From: Henckelia pumila
Lineage: Eukaryota; Streptophyta; Magnoliopsida; Lamiales; Gesneriaceae
Reading direction: 5' to 3'
DNA length: 64,000 nucleotides
NCBI RefSeq assembly: GCF_033568475.1
Contig: NC_133123.1
Coordinates: forward strand, 153,341,753 to 153,405,752
Of the stretch, positions 45,306 to 57,651 are shown piece by piece. Made by a program: the position numbers and the translations under genes. Each line of letters opens with the position of its first letter. Within the stretch, counting starts at the first letter, position 1. The notes beneath the pieces were generated by a model that ran no database searches, was not told the origin of the DNA, and worked only from the letters and a program-made list of their open reading frames with translations.

Positions 45306-45313
45306 TATAAATA
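45306..45313 (+). promoter_or_regulatory. TATA box of E2 LTR
   Basis: TATAAATA in GGGGCTATAAATAGGGCTC, directly after the palindrome array. Confidence 0.75.
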
Positions 45314-46378
45314 GGGCTCATTTGTATTCATTTTGAATTACAAATTCCCGAGTTTTTTTCTTCAGTTATATAGTGTGAGTTATACACTTGAGGGCCCTAT
45401 CGGTTTATAAAAAGGTTTTGGAATAACAAGGCGTTGTTATAGTCATCCAGGACAAGCGACTCCAAAGGGCTGACTACGGACGAAGGTATGGTCCAAAAAT
45501 CTTATTAATTTTTGGGAGTATTTATTAGCTTAGTTAAGGCTTATAAAATACGGTGAACTTTTGAATATAGTCTTGAAACCTAGGTCCTACTAAGACTTGA
45601 ACTAGCCTAGAGGTACGTACACATTGACTGAGATTGTCAGCAAGTATACATGTTTATGTGTTGCATTTACTTGGCATTATTATGTGGCATGATGTATGTT
45701 TTACAGTTTTCCATATTCATATGTCATGTGCACATAGACGTTGAGTCTGTACCTTGTTATACCTTGACTATAGAGCCGCTCAGCTCTATACTTGTATATA
45801 GTCTATCCCAGTCTATCACTGGGAGTACCGCGACGGCGGGGAACATATATGTCTGATTACTCCCGTGTACTAGACGAGTGTGGTTTTATCTAGAGATTGA
45901 TCCGCGAGGTTGCAGCACTCATGTGGCGCCTGTACTGAGTATGACTTGATAGATGACCAGTTGCCAGTCATCACGATTGCATGCATCATATACATATTTT
46001 TACTCATGTTTATGTACTGGGCGTTAGTCGTTCACGTCCTAGTTGTTATCTTGGACACCCCATTCCACGAGGCAGATCACAGGATGGAGGGGGCAGGGAG
46101 TTCGAGGCAGGACTAGGGAGCAGGAGTCTTGAAGGGATATTTTATACAGAAGGATTCGATATAGCTGTATAATGTTTCAGATAGTTTTATTTTAAGTCTT
46201 TTTCGATTTGGTTGTATCACTATTACATTTAAGCTTAGAACTACTGTATTAAGCTTTGATATGTAAATTATGGGTTATGTTTCCACACGTTTTACTTTGT
46301 TCAATAATTATGCTTTATTTAAATTTAATGCATGCCAGAGTTTTCAGTTAGTAGGCGATTCAATACAGGGTCACTACA

Positions 46379-46560
46379 GAATATGTGAGCAGATTACATA
46401 TAGTCAGTTTAACTACTTCCAAGATTTAGCACTTGAGCACTGTCAGATCAGTTGATCGTTGCGAGATCAGTTGAGTGCTGAGAGATCAGTTTAGCACTCT
46501 GTGATATTTGAACTTTGCGATATCAGTTGAACACTGCGAGATCATATTAGCACTTTAGAT
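46379..46560. repeat. Short degenerate repeats (AGATCAGTTGA)
   Basis: About six loosely spaced copies of GAGATCAGTTGAGCACT-like sequence (for example 46440-46560), directly outside the E2 LTR. No coding. Confidence 0.6.
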
Positions 46561-48090
46561 TATGCAAAACAACGAAATTTAGATTTTTCAATACAAATTT
46601 TGTATAAGCGTAAATATTATTGAAAAAATTTAAATAAAAATATCATTAAAATTTGTTTAAATGATTGGTTATTTTATTGTGATAGTGAGAAATGACGCTG
46701 ATATTTTTAATAATTATAAATAAAATATATCAAAATAGTTTATTTCACTGATCAATGAAATAAACTATTTGGTACTTTTAAGTGAAATTTTAGAAATAAT
46801 CTTTAAAATAATGAAAGAGAAGCGAAAACTAAATTATATTGTATTTTCACTCATTCTTTCACCTTATTTATTGAGATAGTTTTCAACCCATTCTTTTAAC
46901 AACAACCATATTCTTCAATCCACCCTTTTTATGGTAGAGGTAAAATTGTGTTCAATTTTTTATTTTTTTTTTGAGTTTTAGATAACTAACAAATATTCTA
47001 ATCGAAAATATGGGAAATTTATCCACATGGTAAAAACTAACTATTTATAATGTAATCTCATGATATTATTACATAATAATAATTTATTTATTGTCTTGCA
47101 CATACATTTTGTGTGCACGTCAAAGTATTTTTTCAACCAATTATTTTAACTACAACCATCTTCTTAGATCCTTTCTTTTTTATGGTAGGGGTAAAATTTT
47201 GTGCTTAATTTAATTTAATTTTTTAGTTTTAGAAATATAACATATATTCTAATTGAAAATACGGGAAAGATGTCGACATTGTGAAAACTAACTGATTATA
47301 CTGTAATTTCATTATATTTTTCTCATGTTTCTTCTCATATTTTCTTAAAAATGACTTTAGTAATATGATGAAAATCAATTCAAATGTTGTATTCAATGAT
47401 TAAAAAAATAAATAAATTGATTTAATGAATAAAAAACTCAACAAAATTGAATATCCCAAATTTGATTTTAATGTTTATATTATTTTCCCAAACATTGCAC
47501 ATGCAATTAATAAATATAATTCATAGTTTTTTGGTAATGGAGTCAATACAAAATGCAAAAAATTTTCCTAACATCCATAATTTTTAATAAGAATAGATTT
47601 TTGGGTAATGTAGTAAACACATGCACAAACTTTGCCCACAATTTATATTTTCATAGTGAATAACTAGATATACACAAGGGCTATTTTTTAAAAATATTAA
47701 CGCATTTATCTTTAAAATTTTGAAAAATTAACTAAATCATCGTATGTTTATGGAAAGTTATTCTCAGCAGTATTTTATATTCATGATCCATTCAAATAAT
47801 TTGACAATAAAAAAGATTTTAAACAAACGGATATTAATTTTTGCGAAAGAAAATAAATCTCAATGATTAAACCAAAGACACAAATTTTATCATATTAAAT
47901 TTTTATAACATATTACAAATATAATCTTTAAAAAAAAATTTACTCGCCTATCAAATACCATAAGCCTTTTAGTTTATTTTAGTTTGGAAATTTGTTTCAA
48001 ATTTTTGCTTGCATTGTTTATTTGGAAAAAAGTATTTCACAAATGTATTTAAGATAATTTTGGAATTACAATGTGATTTATAATATCATT
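46561..48090. other. AT-rich intergenic DNA with an imperfect tandem duplication
   Basis: No gene. Segments 46873-47075 and 47131-47320 are imperfect copies (TTTCAACC...TTTTATGGTAG-GGTAAAATT...GAAAATACGGGAAA). From about 47665 the sequence is homologous to 54450-54800 upstream of the second NLR copy, so the NLR duplication unit starts at or before this point. Confidence 0.75.
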
Positions 48091-48094
48091 TGTA

Positions 48095-48510
48095 ATATCA
48101 TTTATATACGTACTGATGAGTTATTATTCAATTTGACTTTCTATCGGGCCCAAGCCCAGTGACTCAACTCATTTGGATCCCATATTATTTAGTTATTTAT
48201 TTGAGCACTTTATCAAGGTTCATGAATTACTAAAAGCCCATAAGAGTCTCAAACCATGAAACTCTCCAATTATTTATAAATAGCTCAAGTTCTCATTTTT
48301 AAGGTACGCTCTCAAGAGTAAATACTGACTTGAGAGTCGGAGTATATTCGCTGGGCAACCCCGACGCCACTCACTTTGCTTTGTGATGCAGGTAACAACC
48401 CACGAAATTCGGTCTTTGGAACAGTTCAAGTACTAATCCGATTATCCAAATCTCCACAAATTACCCAGATTTTCTCTAATCGGATAATATCAATTTTTTG
48501 CTACATCAAT
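48095..48510 (+). repeat. Probable solo LTR (TRIM-like) upstream of the NLR pseudogene
   Basis: Inserted relative to the second NLR copy. It contains GGGCCCAAGCCCAGTGAC, a TATAAATA box (about 48276), then CTTGAGAGTCGGAGTATATTC, GGCAACCCCGACGCCACTCAC and a terminal TTTTTTGCTACATCA. I recall this arrangement from abundant small plant LTRs. The left boundary is not fixed. Confidence 0.55.
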
Positions 48511-48732
48511 TACCACCGTCATCCAATTTTTTATTTAAAGAAACTTTTTTGAAAATAAAATTTCATGCTTTACTGTTTTTTAAAAAAAAATCATGCTTTA
48601 CGGAAAGAGACTCAATTATTGGGCTAACAATGATCACACTCAAACTGGATGCCAAATTAACGGAACAAAAGTTAATACAAAGAAATCACAGATTGATTGA
48701 GTTTTTGGTCACTGAGAAATCAGAAATCAACA

Positions 48733-50889
48733 ATTGCAGCTTATGCATCTCTTCTCTCTCTCGGGCATATTCTCGATCATTTGTTGCAACACTTGATTCC
48801 GCGCCAAATGGCTGTTCTTGACAAAGCCCAGATCGATTCTCTCCTTGAAAATATCACTTTCTTGCAAAAGTTTCTTGAAGATTTTTCGCTGATGAGGAGG
48901 GACGAGATTCAGGGATTGGAGGAAAAAATTGCAAGCTCAGCGAATGCAGCAAAAGATATAATTGAAAGTCTTGCGGCGGATCAAATTCTTCAAAATTCTA
49001 AAGCCGAAAGGAGAAGGATCGGGAGATTTTGTCACTTGGAATTTGTCAAAATTCCATTCAGTCAAGATTGGTAGAAAGTAATAGAAGAAATCAGTTCTAT
49101 GAAGAAATATGTGATGAAGATTAAGGAAACTGAAGGAATCAAAATCATGGAGCAACCAACAAAAGCTGCGACTGCTGGTTCTTTCATACGAGGTGCTTCC
49201 CATAGAAAGAATACTATGGTGGGATTTGATGAAGATTTGATTCAAATAATGGACGCACTCACTGGAGACGAATCAAATCTCCAGATTCTTCCAATTGTTG
49301 GGATGGGTGGCATTGGGAAGACTACCCTCGCCAAAAATGTTTTCGACAATCCATTAATTGTGAACTACTTTGATCTTCATGCTTGGGTTACAATATCTCA
49401 ACAATATACAGTCCACAAAATTCTTCTTGGCCTACTAAATAATATTGGAGTTCTTGCGGGGGAGATGAAGAAATCGCTCAAGAGAATAATGAAAAATTAG
49501 GATTACGTCTGCATAGAAGTTTCTTTGATAGAAAACATTTCATTGTGATGGATGACATGTGGAGTATTGAGGTTTGGGATTGTATAAAGAGGTTTTTTCC
49601 GGATAATAACAATGGTAGTCGAGTGATAGTCTCGTAATGGTCACTACGAGACTAGCGAATGTGGCCAATGATTTTCGCTCGTGTGCCCCTCATGAACTAC
49701 ATCTTCTTAAACATATAAGATCAAGAAGTTTGGAGGAAATTGCAGAGGATAATTTAAAATATCTGATAGATAGAAATCTCATCATGATTCATAATTACGG
49801 GTTTAGCAACAAAATGAAAACTTGCACCATCCACGATCTCTTAAGAGACCTATGCGTCAGAGAAGCTCTGAAGGAGAAATTTCTCGGTGTAACTATGAAC
49901 CATAGCCTGGAGAAGTGTAGCAGAATCATCCATGATAAGCGTCGGCTCATTACTCAGCGAAGCTCCGAGGAGGAAAAGAAAATTAAATCCTCGATCGCAA
50001 AGCAGCATAGACTGCGAAAAGTACTAAAAAGGGCTTCTATTTGCTCTGATGAAGAAATGTTGCGATTAATTAACTTTAGACACATTGATTTCACGTTTAC
50101 AATGTTTAAGAACATGTTGAATACCTTAGAATCTGTATCCCTACTATGGAATCTGCAGACTTTTACCATTTCTGGTACGAGGCCAATAAATCTACCGGTT
50201 GAAATATGGGAAATGCCGCAACTCAGGCATCTAAAAATGGAAGGAGACTTTTATTTGCCTGATCCTCCGAGCATCAATTACAACAGGGGAGATATTATTG
50301 TTCTGAAAAACCTGCAAACACTGTATAAGATAAGGAATTTCAGGTGTACAGACAAGGTTGTCCATAGAATCCCAAACTTAAAAAAACTGGGAATTACTTG
50401 CATGAGTGAGTTTGGATGGGATTATCACAATCTTGCCCATTTGCGTAATCTGGAATCACTTTTCTTGGAGAGCAGTGAGAAGAATGTGCTGCAAAGTGTT
50501 TGCTTTCCACGTTCGCTCAAGAAGTTGACTTTGAGAAGCTGCGGAGTGTGTTGGGAAGATTTGACGTTCTTAATTTGTTGTATCATGCAGTAAAAGGGCT
50601 TGAATGGAATCCTGTAAAAGGACAATTTCTGGAATTGAAGTGCTTGAGAATTACATTTTCAGATGTTGAGGAGTGGACAGCAGACAGCTCTCACTTCCCA
50701 CGCCTCGAGAAACTTCAACTCGAGTTTCTTGAATTCTTGAAAGAGATCCCACCAGGTATTGGAGAAATACAGACACTTGGATCACTTTCATTAGTACTCT
50801 GTAGTGAATCAGCCAATTCTTCTGCAAGGAAGATAAAAAAGGACCAGCTAAACCTCGGGAATTCAGACCTTCATGTTCGTGTCAATTAA
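48733..50889 (+). pseudogene. NLR (CC-NB-LRR, R1-like) pseudogene
   Basis: Close tandem relative of the intact gene at 55057. Lesions compared with it: the start ATG has become ATT (AACAATTGCAG at 48733); about 48 bp is missing in the coiled-coil region, followed by a stop at about 49072; a frameshift after the P-loop domain gives a stop at 49498; a short insertion/duplication near 49630 adds another stop; and about 375 bp is missing near 49710, removing the ARC region including GLPL and the RNBS-D motif, joining LHLL directly to IRSRSLEE. About 28 bp is missing near 50573 and shifts the LRR frame. Intact landmarks include GMGGIGKTT, FIVMDDMWS and TIHDLLRDL. It ends in TAA at 50887. It cannot encode a working receptor. 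Confidence 0.93.
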
Positions 50890-52950
50890 TATATTTTTGG
50901 AACCAAATATGGATTGAATTAATTAATTTATTTATTGAGTTTACTTACAAAACGTTTTTATAAAAATGTTTTTTTTAAAAAAATTTTATAAGATATTTTT
51001 AAAGTTGTTTTAATAATAATATGTGTTTGGACAACTATTCTATAAAAACATTTTAATTTTTTCAAAGTTACGTTTGTTTATCCTTGGTTTCCATGATTTC
51101 ATGTTAAAAACATCTTCAAACATAGTGTTCTTAAAAAACTTTACTTGAATAACACTTTTAAAAAATAATTTTCAAAAATAATTTACAAAATATTTATCAA
51201 AACACATATTTTAAACTTTTTTCACTTATAAAACAATAAAAAAAACGTTTTTAAAGTACATGTCCAAACAAAACCTCAATCACTCGATAGATATTTCACT
51301 CTTCTTATTAACAAGAGATTGCTTAACTTTCATTATTAAACTCTCGCCTTAATCTACTGCCTAAATACTTTGTCATAATTTTGAATTTGAATTTGAATTT
51401 GAATTGTTTATTACCTTAGATCTCATTAATCATGACAGACTATTTTTTTTCGTTGCCTTCTTGTAGTTCTAGCTAGAACTAATCAAATGTGGGAATTGGT
51501 AACGTTGATCTTTTCTTCTTTTTTTTTTTCCCGGTAGTGTCTAATTTTAACTAGGAATTTTTTATTAAACTGTAAAATACAATAAAATGACAACAAATTT
51601 GAGGATTTTAAATTTTATGAGGAATAATCTCAGTGAAATGCTATATAAAATTTCATTAAATAAAACAAATTATAAATTTTCTTTTAAAAAAGAGCAAACT
51701 TACAAAAAAGGACGATGATCGCAAAAAATAGGACAATTCTCCAAATTTATTTTCGCATGATCGAATTTTATAACCTAGTAAAAGCTTTCCGATCAAAACT
51801 GGATACTTAGATTAAATATGATCAAAAGAGCTAACACTTAAAAAGTCAACGGACAAATACCTAATTTGACAATATATTATAAGACTAAAAAGAGAAAAAT
51901 GTAAAGTTACAATACTAAAATATCTTTTTTCCCTCTTGTTCTTCACTCTTAGGATTCTTCCTTTTTATTTGGGATAATTTTACTTGAAAAAAATTATTGA
52001 TAAAAATTCAGATCCCTAGTATTATGCTTATATTGTCTAATTTTAATAGTTAATTTAATTATATATATTATTTTCATATTAAATAGTATAATTTTTAAAA
52101 TTTAATTATGTCATTTTCAATTATATATTATAACTGATATATTGTTCAAATATTTTATATGAATATTTTTTTATATTTAATCAATTTAATCATCAATCAA
52201 GATATATTGTGAATAAATAATTAATTTAATTGATATGTATTCATATTAGAAATATAATATTATATTCAGTTTTACGGATTTAGTTTTCATTCATTACATA
52301 ATTTAAATTGTTTAGCCTATTTAAATTTGCCGCTATACTAAGCTAAATAAAACATGACTCTATCGACAAATCTTAAACGGAAGCCCAAAAAATAAACATG
52401 TGGACTGGATTAAATTATATTGAGGTCCACTGAAAATTTGAAATACCTTTGCATCTTAGTTTAATCATCGTGACATCATCCTCATTATTATTCCATTAAT
52501 TACTAGATTTCTTGCACGCAAGTTCTTCTTTTCCTTTTTTTTAAAAAAAAATCGAAAATAATATAGTGTAAAGTTACTGGATTATGGATTTTTTTTAAAC
52601 AAATTACTTACTGCGTATAAAAATAACTTAATGTTAAAAAAAATCAATGATAATTTATTTTTATATGTTATACTATCTAAATAAACTATTTCTTTTTGCA
52701 ATGTTACACCTTGAATTTCGGGCTCTAATATTGGATGCAATATATTTATTTTTATTTCAAGGTGTCTGAATTCTTTCTGACAATAGATTTGTCGGTTATA
52801 AATTGTTGGACTTTTTGAGTCATCAATTTTTATGTTTCCTTAATCTTTAATGGATAGGTTGCATTGATGTGTTTGTCTTGTTTCATCTTGTTGTGATAAC
52901 ACTTTCAATTTTTCCAATAATGTTTTCACTCATTTATACCTCAAACATTT
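50890..52950. other. Intergenic DNA downstream of the NLR pseudogene, with a MITE-like insertion
   Basis: No gene. The stretch 50940-51285 (GTGTTTGGACAACTATTC ... ACATGTCCAAACAAAACC) is rich in complementary A/T runs and is absent downstream of the second NLR copy, so it is probably a small TIR element. A GAATTT microsatellite lies at about 51382-51404. From about 51480 the sequence is again homologous to the DNA following the second copy (57900 onward). Confidence 0.6.
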
Positions 52951-53480
52951 TTCTTTATTATGCTTTGTGAAATTTAATCATTCCTGCAATGATTATTGCA
53001 GATGGAAATATATGCTTCATGTTGGAGGATCTATTGATGATGTATATGCTGGTATTAATCGAACTGATGGGTTTCTGTACATTGCTGTTTTCATGCAAAT
53101 TGATGCTTTTTTTTTCTTTTTTTTTTTTGTATATATTAATGTATATATTCACTGTTTGACATACATTGTTGTTTCATGCAAATTGGTCCAATTTTTTTTT
53201 TTTTTTTCATATATGCTAATGAAGTTATATAATTCCTTGCATTTTGGCTACACAAATATATTGTCAAGCAATAAAATAAAAGTGAATTTGAGCTCCTTGG
53301 AGCTAGGTTCTTGGTAATGTTTTTGTTTCTTTTCACTTCTCTTTTTCTTATACTCGATTTCGATTCTTGTTTGCTACGGAATGTGTGGAATATGCCTATT
53401 GCATGTTTTCAATTTAACCTTCTCTTTTATGTACTTGGTACAAACTTTTCCACTATTTATTGATTAATTGTAATTTTTTG
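52951..53480 (+). other. Duplicated 3'-flank of the NLR unit (first copy)
   Basis: Homologous to 59690-60700: shared AATTTAATCATT...TATTGCAG, a long T run, ATGAAGTTAT...TTCCTTGCATTTTGGCTACACAAATAT and the ATTGCATGTTTTCAATTTAACCTTCTC tail. It marks the right limit of duplication unit 1. The coding frames seen here (52967-53317) are not supported as a gene. Confidence 0.7.
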
Positions 53481-55056
53481 TTAATTAATCTTGATTTGGA
53501 TAACGGGCTATTTATGAAAAATTATTATTTTTTATTCAAAAAATATTATATTTCATTACAAATATGAATATGACTAACCCGTTTTCCAAATATTGATCAA
53601 CGGGTCCATCAAAATACTTATTTAAATAATAAAATCATCAAGACATATTACGAATTATTCATGATCCTGAACAAGAGGAATTTAGTAAATACCCTTACAG
53701 AAGAATATATTTTTCAATTTATTGAAGTATTAAAATATTTTTATTTCAAAAAAGTTTTTGGAGTGCAATAATTATCCTTAATGCATAAAGTAATTGAAAT
53801 GTGATGCTTGAGTAGTCCTACAGTTAAAAAGGTTTGATTTACACCATTATTATGAGCTAAAGATTTTGGTAAAACGACAAAAATTCAAACCTACAAATAC
53901 AATAGGTATCAAAACTAAATTCACAAGTTCGATTCTCACCGAAGAGTACAATTATTGAGATTTAGATAGATTGTTGTCTGTTGGGTTGCAACAATGATCA
54001 CAACGATGACTACTGTTTAGAACGATTGAATTTTTTTTTATCTTTTGTTAATGTTTATTTTTTTCAAAAAAAAGAAACCTAACGAAGAAAGAAGACTAAT
54101 CCAATTAAGAGTTCGTTTGGATTTTGTAGAGATTTTTTAAAATAAGTGCTTTTAAAAGCTACAATTTTTTGCTTTTAAAAAAGCTATAATTTTGACTTAA
54201 AAAATGCTTATTTAAGCACTTTTTTGGTCAACCAAACATCTTGTTAACTGAAAAACACTTAAAAAAGTGTTTTTTTGGCCTAACTTTTAAAACCAAACAA
54301 GACCTAAAACCTTTTAAAAAAGTTATACAAAGAAACTAATCATATCAAACATCCACCATATCATCAAAAGAAAATACATAGAAAACGAGACTAGAAACTG
54401 TCTTTTAATAATGTTAATGACTATAACTTTTGGACGAGTGCATCCCTTTTAAATAAATATACGCGATGGCTATTTTTAAAAATATTAATGCATTTATCTG
54501 AAAATTTGAAAAATTAATTAAATCCGGCATTCTTTGAAAAAAAAAATGTTATTTTTTCAGCAGAATTTTATATTCATTATTCATTTCAAATAAATTTGAC
54601 AATTAAAAGTATTAGGAACTGGGATATTAAATTTTGCGAAAGAAAATATAAATCTCAATGATTAATACAATATACATAAATTTTATCATATTGTAATAAT
54701 TTATAATATATTACAAATATAATCTTAAAAAATTGCTCGCCTCTCAATCCGATAAGCCTTTTATTTTATTTATTTTATTTTGAAAATTAGTTTAATTTTG
54801 CTTGCATTATTTAATTAAAACATCATAAAAAATATAAAAGTAAACTTAATAATATCAATTTAGAACAATATTCTCAATTATCTTATTATTATTCTGGGAA
54901 TAAACTTTTTTGAAAATATAGTTTTATGCTTTGCGAAAAGATTCTGGGCTAACAATGATCACCCAAAGTGGATAGCCAAGTAGAACCGACGCTGATACAG
55001 AGAAAATAATCACAGATTGATTGAGTTTTTGGTCACTGAGAAATCAGAAATCAACA
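53481..55056. other. Intergenic DNA between the NLR copies, with a MITE-like element
   Basis: A small element at about 54106-54305 has inverted ends (GTTCGTTTGGATTTTG ... AAACCAAACAAGACC) and internal complementary runs (AAGTGCTTTTAAAAGC and similar). From about 54450 the sequence matches 47665 onward and is the proximal upstream region of the intact NLR gene. No other gene is seen. Confidence 0.65.
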
Positions 55057-57651
55057 ATGGCAGCTTATGCATCTCTTCTCTCTCTCGGACATATTCTCGA
55101 TCATTTGTTGCAACACTTGATACCGCGCCAAATGGCTGTTCTTGACAAAGCCCAGATCGATTCTCTCCTTGAAAATATCACTTTCTTGCAAAAGTTTCTT
55201 GAAGATTTTTCGCTGATGAGGAGGGACGAGATTCAGGGATTGGAGGAAAAAATTGTAAGCTCAGCGAATGCAGCAAAAGATGTGATTGAAAGTTTTGTGG
55301 CGGTTCAAATTCTTCAAAATTCTAAAGCCAAAAGGAGATGGGTCGGGATATTTCGTTGCTTGGACTTTGTCAAACTTCTTGGGAAAAAAGGAACCCTCTC
55401 TAATGAATTAAGGAGCTTCATTCTGTTCAGTCAAGATTTGCAGAAAGTAATAGAAGAAATCAGTTCTATGAAGAAAGATGTGATGAAGATCAAGGAAACA
55501 GAAGGGATAAAGATCATGGAGCAACCAAGCAAAGCTGCGACTGCTGGTTCTTTCATACGAGGTGCTTCCAATAGCAAGAATACTATGGTGGGATTTGATG
55601 AAGATTTGACACAAATAAAGGAGAAACTCGCCGGACACCAATCCAATCTCCGGATCATCTCAATTGTCGGGATGGGTGGCATTGGTAAGACTACACTTGC
55701 TACAAATGTTTACCATGATCCATTTATCGAGCAGACCTTTCACATACGTGCTTGGGCTACAATCTCTCAACAATATAGTGTGCGTGATATCCTTTTAGCC
55801 CTCTTGAAGGATATTAGAGTTCCTGCTGAATGTAGTAAAGACATTAACCAGCTGACCGATGAAGAAATAGGAGAACATTTGTATAAAAGTTTGTGTGGTA
55901 GAAAATATTTGATTGTGATGGATGACGTATGGAGTACCGAGTGTTGGGATGAGATAAAGAGGTTTTTTCCGGCTAATAACAATGGCAGTCGAGTCATGGT
56001 CACTACGAGACTAACAAATGTGGCCGATGATTTTCGCTCGTGCGTGCCTCATCAACTACGTCTTCTAGACGAGGACCAAAGTTGGGCTTTGTTTTGTGAT
56101 AAGGTGTTTGGACCAGAAAGTTGCCCTCCTGAGTTTGAGAAAGTAGGAAAGATTATTGTGAGAAATTGTGGAGCACTTCCTCTAGCCATTGTTGATATCA
56201 GTGGACTTCTCGCAAAGTCTAGTCGAACGGTTGAATATTGGGAGTATGTCGCAAATGATACATATGAAGCATTGAATATGGGAGGTGATGGGCTCTGTTT
56301 TGAGATATTATATTTAAGTTACAAGCACTTACCTGTTCATCTGGAACCATGTTTTCTTTATATGGCGACATTTCTGGAAGACAGTAAGATGAGAATTTCA
56401 AAGCTCGTCAAATTATGGGTAGGGGAGGGGATTCTTAAACCGATAAGATCAAGAAGTTTGGAGGAAATTGCAGTGGATAATTTAAAAGATCTGATAGATA
56501 GAAATCTCATCATGATTCATGATTACGGTTCTAGAAACAAAATGAAAAGCTGCATCATCCATGATCTCTTACGAGACCTATCCCTCAGAGAAGCTCTAAA
56601 GGAGAAATTTCTCGGTGTCAATACTGAGCATAGCCTCAAGAAGTGTAGCAGAATCATCGATAATAAGCATCGGATCATTACTCAGCTAAGCACCGAGGAA
56701 AATAAATTACTATTAGCGATTGTAAAGCTGAATATACTGCGAAAAGTAGTGAAAATGGGTTATTTTTGCTCTGATGAAGAAATTGTGCCATTACTTAACG
56801 TTAGATACATTTTTCTAACGCGTAAAATGTTTAAGAATCTGTTGAATACCTTAGGATCTGCATCCATGCTATGGAATCTGCAGGCTATTGACATTTCTGG
56901 TTGGGAGCCAACAGATCTACCGGCTGAAATATGGGAAATGCTAAAAATGGAAATAGGAGACTTTCATTTGCCTGATCCACCGAGCACCAACATAAAAAAT
57001 GGGAGGGGAGACATTATTGTTCTGAAAAACCTGCAAACACTGCGTAACATAAGGAATTTCAGGTTTACGGATGAGGTCGTTCATAGACTCCCAAACTTAA
57101 AAAAACTGGGAATTTCTTACATGGAATTCCCTGGTGGGTTTGGATGGGATCACTATGAAGTTTACAATCTTGCCCGATTACGCAATCTTGAATCACTTTT
57201 CTTGAAGAGTAGTGAGAAGAATGTGCTGCAAAATGTCTGCTTTCCATCTTTGCTCAAGAAGTTGACTTTGATGAGTTGCGAAGTGTGTTGGGAAGATTTG
57301 ACGGTGGTTGGATCACTTCCCCATCTTGAAGTTCTGAATTTGTTGTATCATGCAGTCAAAGGGCGTGAATGGAAACCTGTGGAAGGACAATTCCTTGAGT
57401 TGAAGTCCTTGCGAATTGAGCATTCAGATGTTGAGGAGTGGATAGCCGACAGCTCTCACTTCCCAAGCCTTGAGAAACTGAAACTTGTGCGTCTTAGAGA
57501 CTTGAAGGAAATCCCAGATGGTATCGGAGAAATACCTACACTTGGATTAATTTCATTAGTAGTCTGTAGTGAATCAGCCAATTCTTCTGCAAGGAAGATA
57601 AAAGAGGACCAACAAAACCTCGGAAATTCAGACCTTCAGGTTAGTTTTTGA
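55057..57651 (+). CDS. CC-NB-LRR disease resistance protein, R1-like (intact)
   Basis: Intracellular immune receptor of the NLR class, 864 codons, single exon. I start at the ATG of MAAYASLLSLGH (55057); an upstream in-frame TTG is not a plausible plant start. An Rx-type coiled coil comes first, with KDVIE (residues 74-78) at the EDVID-like position. The NB-ARC has P-loop GMGGIGKTT (205-213), kinase-2 LIVMDDVW (285-292), RNBS-B GSRVMVTTR (310-318), a GLPL variant CGALPLA (371-377), RNBS-D CFLYMATFLED (432-442) and IHD in place of MHD (501-503). Irregular LRRs follow. Closest in style to late-blight R1A/R1B homologues of asterids, without the long Solanaceae N-terminal extension. Compared with the pseudogene it lacks five residues (PQLRH) after Met628 in the LRR. 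Effector and specificity are unknown. Confidence 0.93.
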   Translation: MAAYASLLSLGHILDHLLQHLIPRQMAVLDKAQIDSLLENITFLQKFLEDFSLMRRDEIQGLEEKIVSSANAAKDVIESFVAVQILQNSKAKRRWVGIFRCLDFVKLLGKKGTLSNELRSFILFSQDLQKVIEEISSMKKDVMKIKETEGIKIMEQPSKAATAGSFIRGASNSKNTMVGFDEDLTQIKEKLAGHQSNLRIISIVGMGGIGKTTLATNVYHDPFIEQTFHIRAWATISQQYSVRDILLALLKDIRVPAECSKDINQLTDEEIGEHLYKSLCGRKYLIVMDDVWSTECWDEIKRFFPANNNGSRVMVTTRLTNVADDFRSCVPHQLRLLDEDQSWALFCDKVFGPESCPPEFEKVGKIIVRNCGALPLAIVDISGLLAKSSRTVEYWEYVANDTYEALNMGGDGLCFEILYLSYKHLPVHLEPCFLYMATFLEDSKMRISKLVKLWVGEGILKPIRSRSLEEIAVDNLKDLIDRNLIMIHDYGSRNKMKSCIIHDLLRDLSLREALKEKFLGVNTEHSLKKCSRIIDNKHRIITQLSTEENKLLLAIVKLNILRKVVKMGYFCSDEEIVPLLNVRYIFLTRKMFKNLLNTLGSASMLWNLQAIDISGWEPTDLPAEIWEMLKMEIGDFHLPDPPSTNIKNGRGDIIVLKNLQTLRNIRNFRFTDEVVHRLPNLKKLGISYMEFPGGFGWDHYEVYNLARLRNLESLFLKSSEKNVLQNVCFPSLLKKLTLMSCEVCWEDLTVVGSLPHLEVLNLLYHAVKGREWKPVEGQFLELKSLRIEHSDVEEWIADSSHFPSLEKLKLVRLRDLKEIPDGIGEIPTLGLISLVVCSESANSSARKIKEDQQNLGNSDLQVSF

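Larger units (their letters stand above)
44866..46378 (+). repeat. 3' LTR of element E2 (1513 bp)
   Basis: Starts TGTAGTAACTCATATTC after the polypurine tract and ends GGGTCACTACA. It is related to the E1 LTR (same termini, same type of array and TATA box) but in the opposite orientation. Short frames inside it (45650-46172) are not convincing. Confidence 0.85.

Noticed and set aside
51380..51410. GAATTT repeat as a regulatory element
   Set aside because: Simple microsatellite of four units with no conserved context.
55021..55056. Upstream in-frame TTG as the NLR start
   Set aside because: Plant translation would start at the ATG at 55057, which also begins the conserved coiled-coil domain.
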